Below, piece after piece: positions 58,447 through 64,000 of a stretch of DNA of 64,000 nucleotides. The notes under the pieces are model-generated. The model saw only the letters and a list, made by a program, of their open reading frames with translations. It had not been told where the DNA came from and made no database searches. A program made the position numbers and the translations under genes. The stretch is from Norana najaformis. Lineage: Eukaryota; Annelida; Clitellata; Crassiclitellata; Hormogastridae. The DNA lies in assembly GCA_964023275.1 (NCBI GenBank), contig OZ029922.1, positions 609,501 to 673,500 on the forward strand, given 5' to 3'. How positions within the stretch are numbered: position 1 is the stretch's first letter; each line of letters begins with the position of its first letter.

Positions 58447-58913
58447 TGTCACGTCCTTGATTCCCCTCTGGTGTAGCAGGAACAAGACGTGATGGGTTCG
58501 CTTAGTACGAAGCGATATTTTAATAAAGAATATATTAATTAATGAAATTAGCGGAAAGAAAGTTAGCAATCGATTCAGTCAGTTCTTCTTATCTCGCGTT
58601 CACTGCTGCATTCTCTCCGATCTCTGTTCGAATCTTAATCTCCTCTCGCATGAGCGCAACCCCTTTTATCGAAGTCCGCCGAACATGGTCCCCTTCCCCT
58701 GGGATCGTTGGATGTATACGGGGTGTCTATTCACGACTATACCGCTGTCTCTATACATGTCCCTCGCTGTCGCTGTCGGAGTCTGTGGGGGATTCACGTC
58801 TCTATCCCCAGGGAGGCTCATCGAAGACCTCGCCTGCTCTCCGATGGCATAATGACGACCTCAGCCGGGTGTTGTAACCGCCTCCATGCTGACTGCTGAA
58901 CTTGGCCGTGACA
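58447..58913. mobile_element. Solo LTR with 5-bp target duplication
   Basis: The element starts TGTCACG and ends CGTGACA, a 7-bp terminal inverted repeat with the TG...CA ends of LTR retrotransposons. Both sides carry the same five bases, ATGTT (58442-58446 and 58914-58918), as expected of a target-site duplication. The 467-bp length fits an LTR, and an AATAAA occurs inside. There is no internal coding region, so it is a recombination-derived solo LTR. It lies upstream of R6, 350 bp from the start codon. Confidence 0.75.
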
Positions 58914-58918
58914 ATGTT

Positions 58919-61565
58919 AGCCAGTGTTTACAATAATTGGAGATGACAAGTCTAGCTGGCATTGAAATTTTGCCTTTCTCGCTTTCTTCTAAATATTAAA
59001 TCGATATGTGCACGTGTGTTTATGCGTTTCTTTGCGTACCTGTTTGTGTGTTTGTATCTGTTTGTTTCTGTGGTTCTATATTTGAGTATATGTTTGCTTT
59101 TTGCAATAATTTCTGTATTTTTAGTGCCTCTATCTAGTGCCAGGCATCTATGGCCGGCGCTGAGCATTTGTGTTGAAAGACTTTCTCAAAGTCCTTACAC
59201 AATAACTGTTTCAGACGAGGAGATTAAAACCCGCACAATCCACGTTACAAGACGAGCGCTGAAACCAATCAGCTAGGGTATTTACTTCTCATCTTCGTGC
59301 ATTTGTCGTATTTTTGGTGGTACGTATGCATGTGTGTTAGTCTGTATTCTTGTAGTTTTCTGCCATTAGCGGATCGCTCCAATGCCTATAGGGAAGTAAA
59401 CTAAACATTCGTCCTGTTAATACTTCATCCCAGCAAAATATATTTCTACAAGACACGTTGCCAAACGTCGTCATATCTTTAGGACTTCATTATAGGAAAA
59501 CATTCATGTTGCTCCCCATTAGCCGTAGGTAAATAAAGTAAAGCCCCCGTGCCCCTAGTGGAACGTTGAGGAGGCTCTCATTTCCTGCTATCCAGCCCTT
59601 GAGCCGGCAATGGACGCATCCCAAGGTCCGGATACGGTATCAGTCAATCGCAGAACTTGCCGTTTACTTCCCATTTTACTCTGGCGCCAACCGTTACTGT
59701 TTGGTGAGAGAGGCTATTGTGTGCGCACGCAACTTGTCTAGGGTTGTTACACGGACTTCGCGCAGCTGGCGCGAAATTGCAACCTGTCGATTACGGATGC
59801 AGCGTGTTAATCAAATAGGCCGCTTCGCTTTGTTAGTTATGGCCATGAAAGCAATTACCAAGTACTACCATAAGTTTGATAAGTTTACCCGGCATATATA
59901 CCGCCTTTTCCAAACAAGCCTTTCTGTTATCATATTGTTTAACAGCTAGCGTCAAGGGTTCACCATCATATCCATTGCTTTCATGGACATAGCCTACAGA
60001 AGAACCACGCTCTTGTTGTTTCTACTCTTAGGCTTCTTTCTATTTTGAAATTATCTATAGTTAGGTGGCCTCTTTTTTGTTTATACGACGATTGCAGGAG
60101 CTGCAAGGTTAAGACAAATTAAATCCGACCTAAGTCTGCTCAAGGAAATGGAGATGGAATTGCCTATAAACTTAATTACTAGGGACCACATCAGCAGTGT
60201 ATCGGCATAATCGCATATTGATGAATTCGTCTGTATCTGCTGACATCCACATGAGTTCCTGACATTGTTTTATTTGAGTGTTTGTTGCCTTACATAATTG
60301 CATTAGTTTTTTAAATTTATACTTCAATGATAAGGCCAAATGGCCTAACTGTATTAGATCTAAGTGCTTCTTTGCGAAATTTCGTGTAAATGGCTTTGAA
60401 ACAAACCTGCACTGTCAAATTTTTCATTTTAAGTTTAATCTGGATTCATAGAACAACAGAACAAAAAATTCATTTACATGTAGAACCTTAATGCAGCGCT
60501 ATAAGTCGCCTCAAAACTTCTGAACTAAAAAATAAAAAATTACGATTCAGTCCATTATGACTTACTTGCTCGTTTTTGAAACGATGCTGCAGTATTTCAA
60601 AAGCTTAATTCGGATGGTGCCCACTGTGGCTTATTTCTCATAAGCAAGTCACTTTTTAAGTCATGGCCGCTTTTGACTGAGCTCCTGTAAATAAGCTGAT
60701 TTCCAAGACTTGCCTTTCTTCGGCGCTTCTCCATTCAGTCCAACCGAATACATCTTTAGATTTCCAGGAATTCTTCTTCAGTTTCCTCTGTCACATAGCG
60801 ACACTGACTGTAGACCCTCTATGCAGTCGACCTCCTTCTCGTGCACAACAGCCCATCCTACTTTCCCGCCAGCAAGGTCGTGTATGCCGAGCACTAGATA
60901 CATGTAAGGTCTTAGTAAACAGTCACTGAGAATCGAAACTTCTTCCTCGTCCATGCGTGCCATCGAGTTCTCACTTCTCCTCCGGGCGCCCATGCGAGGC
61001 CGCAAACCACATGCGATGGGCCTCAGATTCACTGACTTCCGTCAGAGAAAAAAGGCACGGCGTCGGCCCACCGTTGGATCAGTCTTCTTGTTCCGGCTTC
61101 GCGGAACCTTCCAGGCTGGTTTTACGAAATCTCGAAAACTCGCCATAAGCGTGCTATACCATACAATGTGACTTATTTGATATTGCCCTCCTTCCAAAGT
61201 CCAGAATTGCTCACATGACTATACGACAGAACATCGATGGCGCTGAGCAAATTGTGCGTGGATTTGCTTGATGTTCCTACGCAATGTCTCGGGTGAGGCT
61301 CGAACCCGACACTCGGCGCTACAGGCAGAGCGCTCTAACCATATCGGCTACCATGCCTTGTACTGTGGTGCAGAGAGGCTTTTGGTCTCTCTCCCAGCCG
61401 GATCCTACCCATATAAAATAGCAACTCTTTTCTCAGTCAGCCCAGAAAAGGGACAGTGACCATTATTTATCCTTCGAGAGAAGTTCGTACAATATGACGC
61501 CTTCTGAGTCAGCGGTGAAAGACGCTAAACCCTCTATTTTCACCAACAGATAAACACGGACTTGC
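58919..61565. other. Repeat-bearing spacer between R6 and R7 remnant
   Basis: No TM or tail exon for R7 could be found here. SINE family 2 fragments lie at about 59125-59285 and 61225-61370 (both minus strand, the latter with 'gtgaggctcgaacccgacac'). The stretch 60690-61170 is more GC-rich, with an 84-codon minus-strand frame (60778-61032) that I do not recognise. 59566-59949 holds a 127-codon plus-strand frame, also unrecognised. Confidence 0.5.
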
Positions 61566-61614
61566 TCTGAGACTTACTGAACTATTAGGGATACCTGAAT
61601 ATCAAATTACTCAC

Positions 61615-63859
61615 ATGTAGCATAGTTTACTGTTTCAGATTCTCGTTGACCAGACGTCGACAAGAGCTTCACCGAAAACAACAAGTAATTCTTTATTCAA
61701 AAGATTCAATAGGTAGTGATTTAGAAAGACAACACAGGTGTCTGACCATTACTGGGATTCACTTACACTTTAGACATACAGGTCACTATTGTACAATTAA
61801 TCTGCATTCAACTGATGAACCAATTCCTGGGGCTACAATATTTTCAGTTTTGTGTTCAGTACTTCAGTTCTTGGTGATATTTTTATATAAATATTCAAAG
61901 TATTAAGTATGCTGCATCTAAAGATATAACTACAGCTTATATTAATACTCTAATTTTATCTAAGTAGATCTTCAGTTTCATCTATTTCGATCTTCTAGGC
62001 ATCCATGCTCCGACGCTCATAAAGTGCCGCCAATGTCCAGGCACATAGTCTACATACGTGCACACAGAAACTAGAGTATGCACGTCAGATTATCTTTCCA
62101 AACAAATATCTAGCACGAAGACAATAGTGGCACTGACAATAAAGGCTTGACCTATTGCTGTGCATGTTGGATTGGCATGGTCTTGAATTGCTAACGCGTT
62201 TGCCTTGAACCTCTAAGTCGGATATTCTAATCCCGCATAATAATGGTTGCTTGTCTGGTTGTTGGATTGATTTTGTCTTGTTTGCACTTCAGCCAAATGA
62301 TTTGTCAACCCACCAACCACAACTATTAAGTATTAATGGTGAAAGAGGCGTACTATGACATATTCTTAACTTATCCACCATAGCCTACCTTTTATCCCTT
62401 ACTTCATGGACATCGACGGTAGTGAATGATTGGATTAAAGAGAAAGGTTTCAACTAAAACACAGTCGGCTGTGGGCGATAGGCGGTGACAACTGGACAGT
62501 GAAACTTTTAAAATCAGGTTATTATTCCTGCGTTGTATCGTTTTTACTTACTGCCATATGATTTTTGATGAGGATGTGTTGTCGAAATCTTAAAGAAGAG
62601 AAACATTAATTTACACATTTAAAAATCTTATTTTATGTATCTATTTATTTAAATCACTTATAACGAGCGCAGTGTCAGTACACCCGAATCTGAGGCGCGG
62701 ATGTATGTTCGCTAGGGGCCAAGATGTAGGCCTAATCATGCAAAAGCCAGGGTGAAGTAGTTAATCATAAGAAGTGATTTAAAAGATGATAGCGAGTTTG
62801 CAAGTAAGGCATTTTGTGATAGACGATTCCAAATACGAGCAGCACAACAAGTAAAGGCACATGCATGATTCTACAATTGTTCTGAACCTAGGTTCTTGCA
62901 ATAAACCAGTATCAGAAGAATGCAAGAATCTAGGAGGGCGATATAGAGTCAGCAATGAATTAAGATATGATCGAAGGCCGGTGTTTTGAACCTTAAAGAT
63001 CAAGCATGGACTTTGAAAGTAAATACGCCATTCAGCAGGAACCCAGTGAAAAGCACCAAGAAGTTCTAATGCATTCGATGAAGAAGAACATGTCACAACC
63101 CTAGAAAGAGAGCTTTGAACCCTCTTGAGCTTTTTTGCATTAAAAGAGGTTATACCATATAACACCGAGAACCAACAAGTGCACAAGCCACTGTTTTAGC
63201 CATGTCGTTTGTCAGAGAATGTCTGATGTGACGAAATGCCTTTAAAAGACCTGCAAATCGAAGATACGTGTGAAGTCATAGTGAGCGAATTGTCAGTGGT
63301 AACACCCGAGATTTTTAATTTTGTCTGATAGTGGGATTTAGGTCCACAGATAACGCACTCATTGTTATTTGAATTTAAGTGGTAATGGTTTATCAATTTT
63401 CATAGCCGCTTCATTTGCCAAAAGAGTTGAAGTAGAAATCTTTCACCAAGTTATAGGTACTTGTAACACATGTAGCTACAGTTCTTTGTTGCCGATTAAA
63501 CTCCGAACTGTTGTAAAAGAAGTATCAAACTAAACTTGTGTTACTGCATTGAATTCGGTCTATTGGTGTTGATTATTATGCCTTTTGACCCTGCAGTAAT
63601 ATATAGAAGATAGGCTAGGATTTAAAAAGAATCATTTCTACATAAAAAAGCGTGTTTATAATTGTAGCTGGCAACAGTTTTACAAAGAACAACCAGATGA
63701 AACTGGTATTGCTGACCTCTTTGACAGACGACCTTCAGTTTATCTGAGCATTCGATTGTCTTCCATTAACCATTAGATGAATTGATTGAAATACAGTCTC
63801 CAGTTAATGATCACAATCGTCAGACCAATTGATGTATTTAATTTCGTCTTCTTCAGTTG
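61615..63859 (-). pseudogene. R7: remnant receptor, exons c, stalk 1 and stalk 2 only
   Basis: Paralogous to R6. Exon c 63717-63859 is 143 bp (R6 144): one base is missing after IKYINWSDD and a Lys codon has become TAA. Stalk 1 62552-62588 is one base longer than in R6. Stalk 2 61615-61672 is two bases shorter and its acceptor reads TTTTCG instead of TTTTAG. Homology to R6 stops near 61565, before any TM or tail exon. A LINE fragment fills the c-stalk 1 intron. Upstream exons b, a', a and the signal peptide would lie beyond the right edge. Confidence 0.8.
62640..63405 (-). mobile_element. LINE fragment, CR1/L2-like RT C-terminal part
   Basis: Minus-strand frames give KLKISGVTTDNSLTMTSHV, then LYGITSFNAKKLKRVQSSLS, FHWVPAEWRI and YRPPRFLHSSDTGLL. 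This matches the common C-terminal region of CR1/L2-type reverse transcriptases. A frameshift separates the two parts. It interrupts sequence that is continuous in R6 (54.03-54.25 kb), so it inserted into the R7 intron. Confidence 0.8.
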
Positions 63860-64000
63860 CTATAAAAATTCTGAACTAAGTTGATTAAATTGTTCAGATT
63901 CACTAACATTCCATCTCTTTCGCTGCTCCAATTCTAAACATCATCCACAGTAGTCGTCTCACTATCGACCTTCATGACACATGTATCTTGACGTGGAGCC

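Noticed and set aside
58542-58877. 111-codon plus-strand frame
   Set aside because: It lies wholly inside the solo LTR, has no recognisable domain and no support as a gene.
60778-61032. 84-codon minus-strand frame with a MARMDEEE segment
   Set aside because: It is in a GC-richer spacer with no splice partners, no paralog in the window and no recognised family; kept only as a note in the spacer entry.

Overview
The window is animal nuclear DNA, probably from a marine invertebrate. It is AT-rich, its genes are split into short exons joined by GT-AG introns, and it is full of tRNA-derived SINEs, LINE fragments and microsatellites. SINE tails of the 'ggcgctatacaaatta' kind occur in many marine animals. 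I cannot name the phylum from sequence alone.

The unifying content is a tandem cluster, all on the minus strand, of receptors that I could assemble exon by exon. I call them R1 to R7 from left to right. The full form has a signal peptide, two C-type lectin-like domains (CTLD1 from exons a+a', CTLD2 from exons b+c), a Ser/Thr-rich stalk (d), one transmembrane helix (e) and a cytoplasmic tail with several tyrosine motifs (f). Every internal junction before the TM/tail junction is phase 1. For R1, R3, R4 and R6 the summed exons give complete open frames (503, 402, 508 and 392 aa).

There are two unrelated tail classes. Type I (R1, R4) is about 155-165 aa with five (I/V)YA motifs. Type II (R3, R5, R6) is about 50 aa and ends in a YTxLQLQxxYEEV core. 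Ectodomains are paired across classes. R1 (type I) and R3 (type II) share almost the same CTLD exons, and so do R4 (type I) and R5 (type II). This is the layout of 'paired' immune receptors such as KIR, PIR or SIRP in mammals: similar ligand-binding heads with different signalling tails. R2 has two CTLDs but no stalk, TM or tail, and may be secreted. R5 and R7 carry frameshifts and look like decaying copies. An orphan signal-peptide exon lies at 30.9 kb. A CCGGA-type element lies 175-196 bp upstream of six start codons.

Layout: 1-5.9 kb repeats without a recognisable gene; 6.1-14.9 R1; 15.4-19.9 R2; 21.9-30.2 R3; 30.9 orphan exon; 32.9-41.1 R4; 43.2-50.3 R5; 52.2-58.1 R6; 58.4-58.9 solo LTR; 59-61.5 repeats; 61.6-63.9 the 3' part of R7, running off the right edge. 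LINE fragments sit in introns of R1, R2, R4 and R7. The R1 insertion has an empty counterpart in R3. Exon limits come from reading splice signals and phase by eye, so errors of one or two bases are possible.
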